From contig NZ_CANNDN010000001.1 in the NCBI RefSeq assembly GCF_947503465.1, forward strand, positions 1-64,000: a stretch of DNA of 64,000 nucleotides. Reading direction: 5' to 3'. The notes under the pieces were generated by a model, which was not told the origin of the DNA, searched no databases, and worked only from the letters and a program-made list of their open reading frames with translations. Within the stretch, counting starts at the first letter, position 1; every line of letters starts with the position of its first letter. Position numbers and translations under genes: made by a program. The DNA is from an uncultured Tateyamaria sp. Lineage in GTDB: Bacteria; Pseudomonadota; Alphaproteobacteria; Rhodobacterales; Rhodobacteraceae. Positions 54,933 to 63,882 of this stretch are shown here, one piece after another.

Positions 54933-56329
54933 TGGACCCGATTACAATTGGCCTGTGGACCACGGGGGGCATGTTGTGCCTTGTCTTTCTGGGTATGCGG
55001 GTCGCGTTCGCTGCGGGTCTTGCAGGGTTTGCAGGCCTTGTCTGGCTGCGCTGGAACGGCTTTGATTACGCCCCGGAACGCTTTGGAAAAGCGTTGGAAA
55101 TCAGCGTGAAAGTGGCCGGACAGGTGCCGCATTCCAAGGTGTCGGCGCACGCGCTGTCGCTGATCCCGACCTTTATCCTGATCGGTTATCTTGCTTACTA
55201 CGCCAAGCTGACAACCGCCTTGTTCGATGCGGCCAAGAAATGGATCGCTTGGGTGCCGGGTGGTCTGGCCGTATCCACCGTGTTCTCGACCGCGGGATTT
55301 GCCGCTGTGTCAGGTGCGTCTGTCGCGACGGCGGCCGTCTTTGCCCGCATCGCCATTCCCGAGATGCTCAAGATCGGATACAACAAACAGTTCGCGGCAG
55401 GTGTCGTCGCCGCCGGGGGCACGTTGGCGTCCCTTATCCCGCCATCGGCGATCCTGGTGATCTATGCCATTATCGTGGAACAGGACGTGGGCAAGCTGCT
55501 GCTTGCGGGCTTTATCCCTGGTGCCTTTTCCGCCTTGATCTACGCCGTTCTGATCATCGGCATCGCGGTTGTCTTCAAGACAGTCGGCCCGCCTGTCACC
55601 GGCTTCACCTGGAAAGAACGCCTGCTGGCCTTGCCGCCCGCCTTGCCGATCGTAGCGGTCGTGGTGATCATCATCTTCTTTGTCTACAACCCGTTTGGTG
55701 ATGCCTGGGGCACACCGACCGAAGGCGGGGCCGTGGGCGCGTTCATCGTCTTTCTCATGGCGCTTTATCGCGGCATGCGGCTAAACGAATTGAAGGATGC
55801 GCTGATCGAAACCGCCAAGCTGACGGTGATGATCTTTACCATCATCTGGGGTGTGTTGATCTATGTTCGGTTCCTGGGCTTTGCCGACCTGCCTGGCGCG
55901 TTTTCGGATTGGATCACGTCGCTGACGATTTCGCCCATGCTGATCCTTGTTTGCATCCTGCTGGCCTATGCGGTGCTGGGGATGTTCATGGATGCCATCG
56001 GCATGCTGCTGCTGACATTGCCCGTCGTCTATCCGGCGGTCATGGCCCTGAACGGGGGCGAGTTCGTGAGCGCCGAAGACAGCACATTCGGCATGTCAGG
56101 ACCCATGTGTGCAATCTGGTTCGGGATACTGGTGGTCAAGATGGCCGAATTCTGTCTGATCACGCCCCCCATTGGCCTCAACTGCTTTGTCGTGGCGGGC
56201 GTGCGCGATGACCTGAGCGTTCAGGATGTGTTCAAGGGGGTGACCCCGTTCTTCATTGCCGATGCAATCACGATTGCGCTACTTGTGGCCTTTCCGGCGA
56301 TCGTCCTGTGGTTGCCCAGTTTGGCCTAG
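54932..56329 (+). CDS. TRAP transporter large permease (DctM family)
   Basis: 465 residues, about 12 hydrophobic helices, with DctM-type features 'PHSKVSAHALSLIPTFILIGYLAYYAKLT', 'STAGFAAVSGASVATAAVFARIAIPEM' and 'GGTLASLIPPSAILVIYAII'. Sodium-coupled uptake with DctPQ. A UPF0261 gene follows after 18 bp. Confidence 0.92.
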   Translation: MDPITIGLWTTGGMLCLVFLGMRVAFAAGLAGFAGLVWLRWNGFDYAPERFGKALEISVKVAGQVPHSKVSAHALSLIPTFILIGYLAYYAKLTTALFDAAKKWIAWVPGGLAVSTVFSTAGFAAVSGASVATAAVFARIAIPEMLKIGYNKQFAAGVVAAGGTLASLIPPSAILVIYAIIVEQDVGKLLLAGFIPGAFSALIYAVLIIGIAVVFKTVGPPVTGFTWKERLLALPPALPIVAVVVIIIFFVYNPFGDAWGTPTEGGAVGAFIVFLMALYRGMRLNELKDALIETAKLTVMIFTIIWGVLIYVRFLGFADLPGAFSDWITSLTISPMLILVCILLAYAVLGMFMDAIGMLLLTLPVVYPAVMALNGGEFVSAEDSTFGMSGPMCAIWFGILVVKMAEFCLITPPIGLNCFVVAGVRDDLSVQDVFKGVTPFFIADAITIALLVAFPAIVLWLPSLA

Positions 56330-56347
56330 CGCAGACAGGAGGGACCG

Positions 56348-57580
56348 GTGGCGGACAAGACGATCCTGGTTGTCGGGACCTTCGACACCAAGAATGACGA
56401 ACTGGACTACATGGTACAACGCATCCGCGCCCAGGGGGGCGGGGCGCTGACGATGGACATCTCGGTTCTGGGGGATCCGGATCAGCCCACGGACGTGTCC
56501 AAACATGCGGTGGCCGAGGCAGCGGGCAGTTCCATCGCGGCGGCCATCGACAGTGGCGACGAAAACACCGCCATGCAGATCATGGCGCGCGGGGCCAGTA
56601 CGTTGGCCCGGCGCATGATCGCGGACGGCGCATGCGACGGGGTGGTCATTCTGGGCGGTACGATGGGCACCGATGTGGCCCTTGATGTCTGTCAGGCGTT
56701 GCCGCTGGGCGTGCCGAAATATGTTGTGTCCACCGTGTCCTTTTCGCCGCTTATCGAACCGCAACGGCTATCGGCTGATATTCAGATGATCCTGTGGGCC
56801 GGCGGGCTTTATGGCCTGAACGACGTCTGCAAGGCGTCCCTGTCGCAGGCGGCTGGCGCTGTTCTGGGGGCCGCGCGGGCGGTTGAACGGCCTCAATTGG
56901 ACCGACCGCTTGTGGGTATGACTTCGCTTGGCTCTTCCTGCCTGACATATATGAAAAGCCTGAAGCCTGAACTGGAAGCACGCGGGTTCGAGGTCGCGAT
57001 CTTTCATGCGACCGGTATGGGCGGCATGGCTTATGAAAGCATCGCGCGCGACGGCGGGTTTGTCTGTGTGATGGATTTTGCACTGTCAGAACTGGGCAAC
57101 CTCCTGGCCGGATCAGTTGTGAATGCAGGCAATGACCGTATGCTGAACGCCGGAAAGGCCGGTATCCCGCAGATCGTGGCACCGGGGTGTCTGGACCTGA
57201 TCGATTTCGCCGGGTGGCAAGAGATACCCGTCCGGTTCCGGGACCGGCCGTTTCACGCGCACAACCGACTGGTCAAATGCTCTGGCTACACCGCTGATGA
57301 GCGGCGCGAAACGGCGCGTGAAATGGCCAGGCGTCTCAAACCGTCGGCGTCGCCCGTACATGTCCTGTTGCCGAACCAGGGGATCGAGGAATGGGACCGA
57401 GAGGGCGGCGCAGCGCATGACCCCGGGGCCTTTGCCGCGTTCTGTGACGAGATGCGGGCCCAGATGACCGATCCCACCCTGTTCACGGAACTTGATTGCC
57501 ACATCAACGACACAGGCTTTGTAGACGCGGCGCTTGCGATATTTGATGGGTGGGTCAAGGACGGCACGATCCGGACCTGA
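56348..57580 (+). CDS. UPF0261 / Tm-1-like ATP-binding domain protein
   Basis: 410 residues starting with GTG (AGGAGG ribosome binding site). N-terminal Rossmann-like 'ILVVGTFDTKNDELDYMVQRI' is the UPF0261 hallmark; 'GGTMGTDVALDVCQALPLGVPK' and 'TSLGSSCLTYMKSLKPELEARGFEVAIFHATGMGG' follow. The plant virus-resistance protein Tm-1 contains the same domain. In many bacteria it is paired with a TIM-barrel 'phosphoenolpyruvate hydrolase-like' protein. Here that partner is missing and the gene sits with the TRAP operon. Confidence 0.88.
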   Translation: MADKTILVVGTFDTKNDELDYMVQRIRAQGGGALTMDISVLGDPDQPTDVSKHAVAEAAGSSIAAAIDSGDENTAMQIMARGASTLARRMIADGACDGVVILGGTMGTDVALDVCQALPLGVPKYVVSTVSFSPLIEPQRLSADIQMILWAGGLYGLNDVCKASLSQAAGAVLGAARAVERPQLDRPLVGMTSLGSSCLTYMKSLKPELEARGFEVAIFHATGMGGMAYESIARDGGFVCVMDFALSELGNLLAGSVVNAGNDRMLNAGKAGIPQIVAPGCLDLIDFAGWQEIPVRFRDRPFHAHNRLVKCSGYTADERRETAREMARRLKPSASPVHVLLPNQGIEEWDREGGAAHDPGAFAAFCDEMRAQMTDPTLFTELDCHINDTGFVDAALAIFDGWVKDGTIRT

Positions 57581-57650
57581 ACACGCGCCGTCGCGGCCCG
57601 CGCGACAATTTCTGCTTGGCAATGGGCACACCAAACATCATGTAGCGCCC

Positions 57651-58652
57651 ATGCAATTGGAACAGCATTCAAGGCTCTCTGTCGCCCCTATGATGGATTG
57701 GACGGATCGGCACTGTCGGTATCTGCACCGGCAACTGAGCACGCATGCGCTGTTGTATACGGAAATGGTGACGGCCCCGGCGCTGGTGCGGGGCGGGGCG
57801 GTCCACTTGTTGGATCATGACGTTGCAGAGCATCCCGTCGCGCTGCAACTGGGTGGGTCCGACCCCGTGGAACTGGCGCAGGCGGCCAGGATTGGCGCGG
57901 CCGCAGGCTATGACGAAATCAACCTGAACTGCGGCTGCCCGTCCGACCGGGTCCAGTCCGGCACCTTTGGTGCGGTCCTGATGCAGGATCCGGCCCTGGT
58001 TGCCGCCTGTGTGACCGCGATGCGGGCTGCTGTGGATGTGCCCATCACGGTCAAATGCCGCATTGGCGTCGACGCGCAGGACCCGGAAGAGGTGCTGCCC
58101 GAGTTTCTGTCCCGCATCGTCGCGGCAGGGTGTGAGCGGGTCATAATCCATGCCCGCAAGGCGTGGCTCAAGGGGCTCAGCCCCAAGGAGAACCGCGATA
58201 TTCCCCCGCTTGACTACGATCTGGTTCAGCGGATGAAGGGCCTGTTTCCCAATCTCCACATCTCGATCAATGGCGGCGTGGCCACGCTGGACGCGGCAGA
58301 GGCACTGCTGGACAGCGGGCTGGACGGCGTCATGATCGGGCGCGCGGCCTATCACCAGCCTGCGGATATCCTGGCGCAGGCCGACCGGCGCATTTTCGGC
58401 AAGGGCCAGGACCGGACCGCCGAAAACGCGGTTGCGGCGATGCTGCCTTACATCGAGGCGCATCTGTCGGCAGGCGGACGTCTGCACCAGATCACACGCC
58501 ATATGCTGGGTCTGTTTGCTGGCCGACCGGGCGCGCGCGCGTGGCGGCGGACGCTGAGCGAAGGGGCCACACGCGACGGGGCAGGGCCCGAACTGGTCAT
58601 GGTCGCGCTGGCCCACGTCACCGCACTGGCCCCCGAAGCCAAAGCAGTGTAG
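57651..58652 (+). CDS. dusA: tRNA-dihydrouridine(20/20a) synthase DusA
   Basis: 333 residues; FMN-dependent reduction of uridine 20/20a in the tRNA D-loop. Motifs: 'LSVAPMMDWTDRHCRYLHRQLS', 'EINLNCGCPSDRVQSG' (catalytic Cys), 'VKCRIGVD', 'IHARKAWLKGLSPKENR' and 'INGGV' plus 'GVMIGRAAY'. Start ATG 57651; an in-frame later start is less likely. It lies 70 bp after the UPF0261 gene. Confidence 0.93.
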   Translation: MQLEQHSRLSVAPMMDWTDRHCRYLHRQLSTHALLYTEMVTAPALVRGGAVHLLDHDVAEHPVALQLGGSDPVELAQAARIGAAAGYDEINLNCGCPSDRVQSGTFGAVLMQDPALVAACVTAMRAAVDVPITVKCRIGVDAQDPEEVLPEFLSRIVAAGCERVIIHARKAWLKGLSPKENRDIPPLDYDLVQRMKGLFPNLHISINGGVATLDAAEALLDSGLDGVMIGRAAYHQPADILAQADRRIFGKGQDRTAENAVAAMLPYIEAHLSAGGRLHQITRHMLGLFAGRPGARAWRRTLSEGATRDGAGPELVMVALAHVTALAPEAKAV

Positions 58653-58680
58653 CACCGCGCGACGCCACGCGGAGGACCCC

Positions 58681-59502
58681 ATGCCGGACACTTTTCTTCT
58701 GATTCAGATGCTTGGAGTTCTTGTGGTGATCGGGGCCGTTGCCGGTGTTTTGGCGGGCCTTCTTGGTGTGGGTGGCGGTATCGTCCTGGTTCCGGCCTTT
58801 TTCTATGCCTTTCAGACGCTTGGATACGAAGGACCGGACCTGATGCAGATGTGTCTGGCCACTTCGCTTGCCACGATCATCGTTACGTCCGTCCGGTCGG
58901 TCATGAGCCATAACAAGAAGGGTGCCGTCGATTGGGATATCCTGCGCAGCTGGGCGCCCGGCATCGTGATCGGGGCCGTGATCGGCATGCTGGTGGTGGC
59001 GCAGCTGCGGTCGACGACCTTGCAGGCGATCTTTGGTGTGCTGGCATTGATCGTGGGCCTGTATATGGGCCTTGGCCGGGCCACCTGGAGGCTTGGGCCG
59101 GCAATGCCGACGGGACTGGGGCGGGCGGCACTGTCACCCGGTGTCGGCTTCTTGTCGGTCTTGATGGGCATCGGCGGCGGCAGTTTCGGCGTCCCGTTGA
59201 TGAGTCTTTTTGCCGTACCCATCCACCGGGCCGTTGCAACCGCTGCCGGGTTTGGGGTGCTGATCGCGGTCCCGTCCGTGATCGGGTTCCTGATGGTCAG
59301 CATCGACGGGCCAGTGCCTCCGCTGACAGTCGGCGCGGTCAATCTGGTGGCCTTTGCCGTGATCATCGCGATGACGCTGATCACAACGCCCTGGGGCGTG
59401 AGACTGGCGCATGCCATGGATCCAGGGCCCTTGAAACGCGTCTTTGCCGTTTTCCTTGTCTTGGTGGCGCTCAATATGCTGCGCCGGGCCTTTTGGGGCT
59501 GA
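58681..59502 (+). CDS. Sulfite exporter TauE/SafE family permease
   Basis: 273 residues, 7-8 hydrophobic helices with the two TauE repeats: 'GVLAGLLGVGGGIVLVPAFFYA' and 'LSVLMGIGGGSFGVPLMSLFAVPIHRAVATAAGFG'. Substrates in this family are sulfite, sulfoacetate and other organosulfur anions. Here the substrate is unknown. The next gene starts right at or inside its stop codon. Confidence 0.9.
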   Translation: MPDTFLLIQMLGVLVVIGAVAGVLAGLLGVGGGIVLVPAFFYAFQTLGYEGPDLMQMCLATSLATIIVTSVRSVMSHNKKGAVDWDILRSWAPGIVIGAVIGMLVVAQLRSTTLQAIFGVLALIVGLYMGLGRATWRLGPAMPTGLGRAALSPGVGFLSVLMGIGGGSFGVPLMSLFAVPIHRAVATAAGFGVLIAVPSVIGFLMVSIDGPVPPLTVGAVNLVAFAVIIAMTLITTPWGVRLAHAMDPGPLKRVFAVFLVLVALNMLRRAFWG

Positions 59503-60236
59503 TCCAAGACCGGGGCTTCGTGGTATTTGACCACGATGACCGGACCGCCCTGTGGGCGCAGGCCGCGCGGCACCGGGCCGAGGTACTGTCCCGTGATCCG
59601 CAGGTCAGGGCCGCAAACCTGCGCCATGGCAAAACATGGTTTGTGGGGGTCGATCTGCTGCCCAATGATGCGACTGGCGCGGTGGACGGCGTACCGCTTG
59701 CCGGGCCATGGCAAGACGAGGTGCCGGACCTGGCCCAGCATGCGGCGCAGGTGTCCATCGTCTATCCCGGTTATCCGCAGCAGGACGCGGGTCAGAGCGC
59801 GGCCAATCATAGATTTCGGGTTGACCGTCTGGCGGCCCATGTCGATGGGCTGCTGCCGCAAGGGCCGGATCGGCGCCGGTATCCGGGCGAATTCCATGCC
59901 TATATCCTTGGGTTGCCGCTGAACGACGTGCCCTTTGCCCCAACCGTCGTCTGGAAAGGCAGCCACCGGATCATGCAGGACGCGTTGCGCCGCGCAATCG
60001 GTCGCGCAGACCCGCGAACCGTGGATGTCACCGAGGCATACCAGGCGGCGCGCGCGCATGTGTTCAACAGCTGTGAAATAGTGCCGCTGAAGGCCAGGCC
60101 GGGACAGGCTTTTCTGTTGCACCGTTTCGCGTTGCACGGAACCGCGCCTTGGCAAGGACCCAGGCGCGATGGCCGGATGATTGCGTTTTTCCGGCCCGAG
60201 TTCCCCGATCCCAGGGACTGGTTGACCGCTGTGTGA
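59493..60236 (+). CDS. PhyH-like Fe(II)/2-oxoglutarate dioxygenase (probable)
   Basis: About 247 residues. The protein 'LIQDRGFVVFDHDDRTALWAQAARHR...' has the look of a phytanoyl-CoA hydroxylase family member: 'EFHAYILGLPLNDV', 'TVVWKGSHRIMQDAL' and a distal 'LLHRFALHGTAPW' with 'RMIAFFRPEF' (His and Arg of the 2OG site). The start is unclear: no ATG; TTG 59493 inside the TauE stop region or CTG 59499 or GTG 59520 are options. It is translationally coupled to the permease. Confidence 0.65.
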   Translation: MGLIQDRGFVVFDHDDRTALWAQAARHRAEVLSRDPQVRAANLRHGKTWFVGVDLLPNDATGAVDGVPLAGPWQDEVPDLAQHAAQVSIVYPGYPQQDAGQSAANHRFRVDRLAAHVDGLLPQGPDRRRYPGEFHAYILGLPLNDVPFAPTVVWKGSHRIMQDALRRAIGRADPRTVDVTEAYQAARAHVFNSCEIVPLKARPGQAFLLHRFALHGTAPWQGPRRDGRMIAFFRPEFPDPRDWLTAV

Positions 60237-60304
60237 CGTCAACAGGCCGTCATTATACGCCGCTTGCCGCGTCGAAGGACGGAAAGGGAGGGCAACAGCC
60301 TGCC

Positions 60305-60547
60305 TTAGCTCTTCAGTCGCGCGGCCCGACCCCCACGCCGACCCTTGGGCGCGGCCTCACGATTGGGCAGTTCGGCCATGATGGCACGGCGGTCCTCTGG
60401 GCTCATCCTGCTCCAGGCCCCGATCTCGTCAATCGACCGCGCACAGCCAGTGCACAACCGCGTCTCCGGATGGATGACACAAATCTGCACACAGGGGCTT
60501 TCGATCTCGTTGCGCTTCCACACAAGGGAACTGGGAACGTCTGTCAT
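60305..60547 (-). CDS. DUF1289 small protein
   Basis: 80 residues with the DUF1289 pattern: 'IESPCVQICVIHPETRLCTGCARSIDEIGAWSRMS' (Cys-x3-Cys ... Cys-x2-Cys, a likely metal-binding site) and a basic C-terminal tail. It overlaps ruvX by 4 bases. Confidence 0.9.
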   Translation of the reverse strand: MTDVPSSLVWKRNEIESPCVQICVIHPETRLCTGCARSIDEIGAWSRMSPEDRRAIMAELPNREAAPKGRRGGRAARLKS

Positions 60548-61020
60548 GCCTGCCTCTTTATCGCGGCCAGTCGATCCAGCAGCCCCTGAAGGATATAGCC
60601 CGCCGCCACATGATCAATGACCTCGGCGCGACGTTTGCGTGTCGTATCCGCCTCAAGCAGCGCTTTTTCCGCGGCCACAGTGCTGAGGCGTTCGTCCCAG
60701 AACGTGATCGGACCGTCCCAGAGCCGTTCGAAATTGCGCGCAAAGGCACGGGTCGACTGACAGCGGGGGCCTTCGCTGCCATCCATGTTGCGGGGCAAGC
60801 CAAGGACAAGGCCGCCCACGCGGCGCTCGGCGATGATGTCCTGCAGGCGTGCAGCATCCACCCCGAACTTTTTGCGCCGCACCGTCTCAAGCGGCGTTGC
60901 AACCGACCAGAATGTGTCGGACACCGCGACACCGATGGTCTTGTCACCCAAATCCAGCCCCATCAGCGCCTGCATCGGGGGCAGGGCGGCCAAAAAAGCC
61001 TCGGTGTTGTCTGTGATCAT
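60544..61020 (-). CDS. ruvX: Holliday junction resolvase-like protein RuvX (YqgF)
   Basis: 158 residues of the RNase H-like YqgF fold: 'LMGLDLGDKTIGVAVSD' (first Asp), 'VLGLPRNMDGSEGP', 'FWDERLSTVAAEKAL' and 'DHVAAGYILQGLLDRL'. Role in 16S rRNA processing and possibly Holliday junction resolution. It overlaps the ccmI stop by 4 bases and the DUF1289 gene by 4 bases. Confidence 0.93.
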   Translation of the reverse strand: MITDNTEAFLAALPPMQALMGLDLGDKTIGVAVSDTFWSVATPLETVRRKKFGVDAARLQDIIAERRVGGLVLGLPRNMDGSEGPRCQSTRAFARNFERLWDGPITFWDERLSTVAAEKALLEADTTRKRRAEVIDHVAAGYILQGLLDRLAAIKRQA

Positions 61021-62234
61021 TCCAGACCAACGCGATCTGCAACGCGGCTCAGAACATCTTCGGCCCGGGGATCGCCGCCAAAAACCTCACGCGCGTTGAT
61101 CAGAATTGCGCGGGCCTGATCCATCTGGCCCAATACACCAAGGGCCGAAATCAGCTGGGCCCAGTCCTCGACCGGCCCCCCCTCGGTGGCAAGCCGATCC
61201 GACAGGCCAGTGACCATGCCCTGGATCATCTCCATGCGTTCGCCCGGGCTCAGATCCTCGGCGGCGTCGATCTGGTCTGCGGTCGGCCCACGGCCCGTGC
61301 CGATGGCGGGCATGGCATAATTCACGCCTGCCCGGATCGCGACCTCTTCGATCTGGGCCGACACCGGCGCGATCCACGGGGCATCAGCCGGGCCGTCGCG
61401 CAACAGCTGATCCCAAATGCGCAATGCTGTGTCAGGGCGCCCGGTCTGTGTCATCATCAAGCCGTAGTAATAGCGCGCAGGCCCGTCCGTGGGGTCGAGG
61501 GCGAGGGTCCGCTCCAACACCGTTTCGGCCTCTGGCGAGACATAACCGCCCGCCGCGAGGATCAGCAGATCAGCATATTCGGAAAAATCCGTTGCCGTTG
61601 CCCCATCGCCCTTCAGGGCCAGAACCTGCGCCTTGGCGGCATGGGCTTCGGCAAAGTTGCCCAGACGGCTTTCTGCCCGGCTGAGCAATTCATGCCCCTG
61701 CACATCGTCGGGCCGCGTGGTGACGGCCTGCCGCAACCGCTCCACCAACGCGACATAGTCGGGGTCTGCATCGCCCGGGGTGCCTTGCCCGGCAAGGCTC
61801 GCCTCGGCCGCGGCCTGGCCCGGGCGTTCATCGCGCAGGATCTGCGCGGCCTCGATCCGGTCGGTCAGGGCCAGATCACCATAACCCGGCGCGCCCAGTT
61901 GCATGTAGATTGCATAGGCGCCTGCAATGACGACCCCGGCCGTCACCCCCAGTGCGACAACACCGCCCGAGCGTTCCGCCTGCGCGGTATGTTTCTGTAG
62001 AGCGGCATCCGCCGCAAGAATGCGCCGGGACACTTCGGTGCGCACGCGTTCCGCATCTGCTTCGGACAGCACGCCTCGGGCCAGGTCGCGGTCCACCTCG
62101 CGCAACTGGTCGCGGTAGACATCCAGATCATAGGCCGCCGGCGGCTTGTCCCCGACTGTCCCACGCAACATCGCGCGGGCCAACGTGGCCAGTACGGCAA
62201 ACGTCAATACGGCTGTGACAATCCAGAATCCCAT
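61017..62234 (-). CDS. ccmI: c-type cytochrome biogenesis protein CcmI
   Basis: 405 residues: N-terminal TM helix ('FWIVTAVLTFAVLATLARAML'), the conserved 'YDVYRDQLREVDRDLARGVLSEADA' helix, a second TM near 95-115 and a C-terminal TPR domain ('YYYGLMMTQTGRPDTALRIWDQLLRDGP'). CcmI (CycH) holds apocytochrome c for haem attachment. It is divergent from soxB and heads a run with ruvX and DUF1289. Confidence 0.92.
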   Translation of the reverse strand: MGFWIVTAVLTFAVLATLARAMLRGTVGDKPPAAYDLDVYRDQLREVDRDLARGVLSEADAERVRTEVSRRILAADAALQKHTAQAERSGGVVALGVTAGVVIAGAYAIYMQLGAPGYGDLALTDRIEAAQILRDERPGQAAAEASLAGQGTPGDADPDYVALVERLRQAVTTRPDDVQGHELLSRAESRLGNFAEAHAAKAQVLALKGDGATATDFSEYADLLILAAGGYVSPEAETVLERTLALDPTDGPARYYYGLMMTQTGRPDTALRIWDQLLRDGPADAPWIAPVSAQIEEVAIRAGVNYAMPAIGTGRGPTADQIDAAEDLSPGERMEMIQGMVTGLSDRLATEGGPVEDWAQLISALGVLGQMDQARAILINAREVFGGDPRAEDVLSRVADRVGLE

Positions 62235-62440
62235 GCGCCCCGCATTCCCTTGGTTTCGCCCATGTAACCCTTGCGCGGCACCAGCAAAAGGGTGCTTGGC
62301 GCACCCGTGATGTCGCAGTCACCGATCCAGTGTCGCAAATCCGTCAAAAAACGCCGCCCCTACGGCCCCTTTTCAACGGCACAAAGGTGATTACAAACGC
62401 AATGGTCGCCCTGCGATTCCACGGTTCGGGACAGCTCATC

Positions 62441-63685
62441 ATGAAACGGTATTCCGCCTTCGCCATCACACGGGAAGCCGCCCGCTATCATACCGGGTGG
62501 GAACGCGCGTGGCGCGCGCCTGAACCCAAGAAGAAATACGATGTCATAATCGTGGGTGCAGGCGGGCATGGCCTCGCAACGGCCTACTATCTGGGCAAGA
62601 ATTTCGGCATCACCAACGTCGCCATCCTTGAAAAGGGCTGGTTGGGTGGCGGCAACACGGGCCGGAACACGACGATCATCCGCTCGAATTACCTCCAGGA
62701 TCCATCGGCCGCCATCTACGAAAAGGCGCGCAGCCTCTACGAGACGATGAGCCAGGACCTGAACTACAACGTGATGTTCAGCCCGCGCGGTGTCATAATG
62801 CTGGCCCAGACCCATCACGAGGTGCGCGGTTATCAACGCACGGCCCATGCCAACGCGCTGCAAGGGGTCAAGACCGAGTTCATAGGCCCCGAAAAGGTCA
62901 AGGAACTGGTGCCCATCATCCATCTGGACGGTCCCCGCTACCCGGTCATGGGTGGCCTCTGGCAGGCCCGCGGCGGCACGGCACGCCACGATGCGGTGGC
63001 GTGGGGCTATGCCCGGGCATGCTCGGATATGGGCATGGACGTGATCCAGCAATGCGAAGTGACCGGCATCCGGCGCGAGGGCGACAAGGTCGTGGGCGTC
63101 GATACGTCCAAGGGTGCCATCGACTGCGACAAGCTGGGCATTGTCGTGGCAGGTCATTCCGGCCATCTGGCCGACATGGCTGGCTTCCGTCTGCCCATCG
63201 AATCCGTGGCGCTGCAGGCTCTGGTATCCGAACCGATCAAGCCTTGCATGGACGTGGTCGTTATGGCCAACACGGTGCACGGCTACATGAGCCAGTCCGA
63301 CAAGGGCGAGATGGTGATTGGAGGCGGCACGGACGGCTACAACAACTACACGCAGCGCGGATCGTTCCACCATGTCGAGGAAACCGTGCGCGCATTGATC
63401 GAGACATTCCCGATGATCTCGCGCCTCAAGATGCTGCGCCAATGGGGTGGGATCGTGGACGTGACCGGCGACCGCTCGCCCATCCTGTCCAAAACACCTG
63501 TCGAGGGCGTGTTCATCAACTGCGGCTGGGGCACAGGTGGATTCAAGGCGATCCCCGGCTCTGGCTGGGCCATGGCCGAGTTGATGGCGAAGGGCCGGTC
63601 GCCGTTGACGGACGCGTTTGGGTTGGACCGCTTCCGCGAGGGCCGTTTCATTGATGAAAGCGTGGCCGCCGGGGTGGCGCATTGA
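62441..63685 (+). CDS. soxB: Sarcosine oxidase beta subunit (SoxB)
   Basis: 414 residues: FAD motif 'DVIIVGAGGHGLATAYYLGKN', the 'GGNTGRNTTIIRSNYLQD' region and the 'QARGGTARHDAVAWGYARA' segment, as in four-subunit heterotetrameric sarcosine oxidases. The SoxB start is 'MKRYSAFAITREAARYHTGW'. It is full length but soxD, soxA and soxG do not follow; a short minus-strand frame and then a convergent gene begin right after its stop. Oxidises sarcosine to glycine and formaldehyde if the partner subunits are made elsewhere. Confidence 0.93.
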   Translation: MKRYSAFAITREAARYHTGWERAWRAPEPKKKYDVIIVGAGGHGLATAYYLGKNFGITNVAILEKGWLGGGNTGRNTTIIRSNYLQDPSAAIYEKARSLYETMSQDLNYNVMFSPRGVIMLAQTHHEVRGYQRTAHANALQGVKTEFIGPEKVKELVPIIHLDGPRYPVMGGLWQARGGTARHDAVAWGYARACSDMGMDVIQQCEVTGIRREGDKVVGVDTSKGAIDCDKLGIVVAGHSGHLADMAGFRLPIESVALQALVSEPIKPCMDVVVMANTVHGYMSQSDKGEMVIGGGTDGYNNYTQRGSFHHVEETVRALIETFPMISRLKMLRQWGGIVDVTGDRSPILSKTPVEGVFINCGWGTGGFKAIPGSGWAMAELMAKGRSPLTDAFGLDRFREGRFIDESVAAGVAH

Positions 63686-63705
63686 TGGTGCATGTCGGTC
63701 AAGAT

Positions 63706-63846
63706 TCAGCCGGAACCGTTCGGGAAATCAGTGTCTTCAACGGCGCGCTTCGACAGCTTCAAACGCTTTCGGGCGTGCCACAGCACCCAAGCAGTGCAGG
63801 ATGCACCCAATCCGCAAACACCGACCAAAGTCCAAAAGCTGTCCAT
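63706..63846 (-). CDS. Possible small membrane protein
   Basis: 46 residues 'MDSFWTLVGVCGLGASCTAWV...' with one hydrophobic helix then a basic stretch. No clear ribosome binding site and no known homologue. It may be a chance frame between soxB and the partial gene. Confidence 0.35.
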   Translation of the reverse strand: MDSFWTLVGVCGLGASCTAWVLWHARKRLKLSKRAVEDTDFPNGSG

Positions 63847-63882
63847 GAGATCAGCTTAACCCGCGCCAAGAAATGCACAAAC

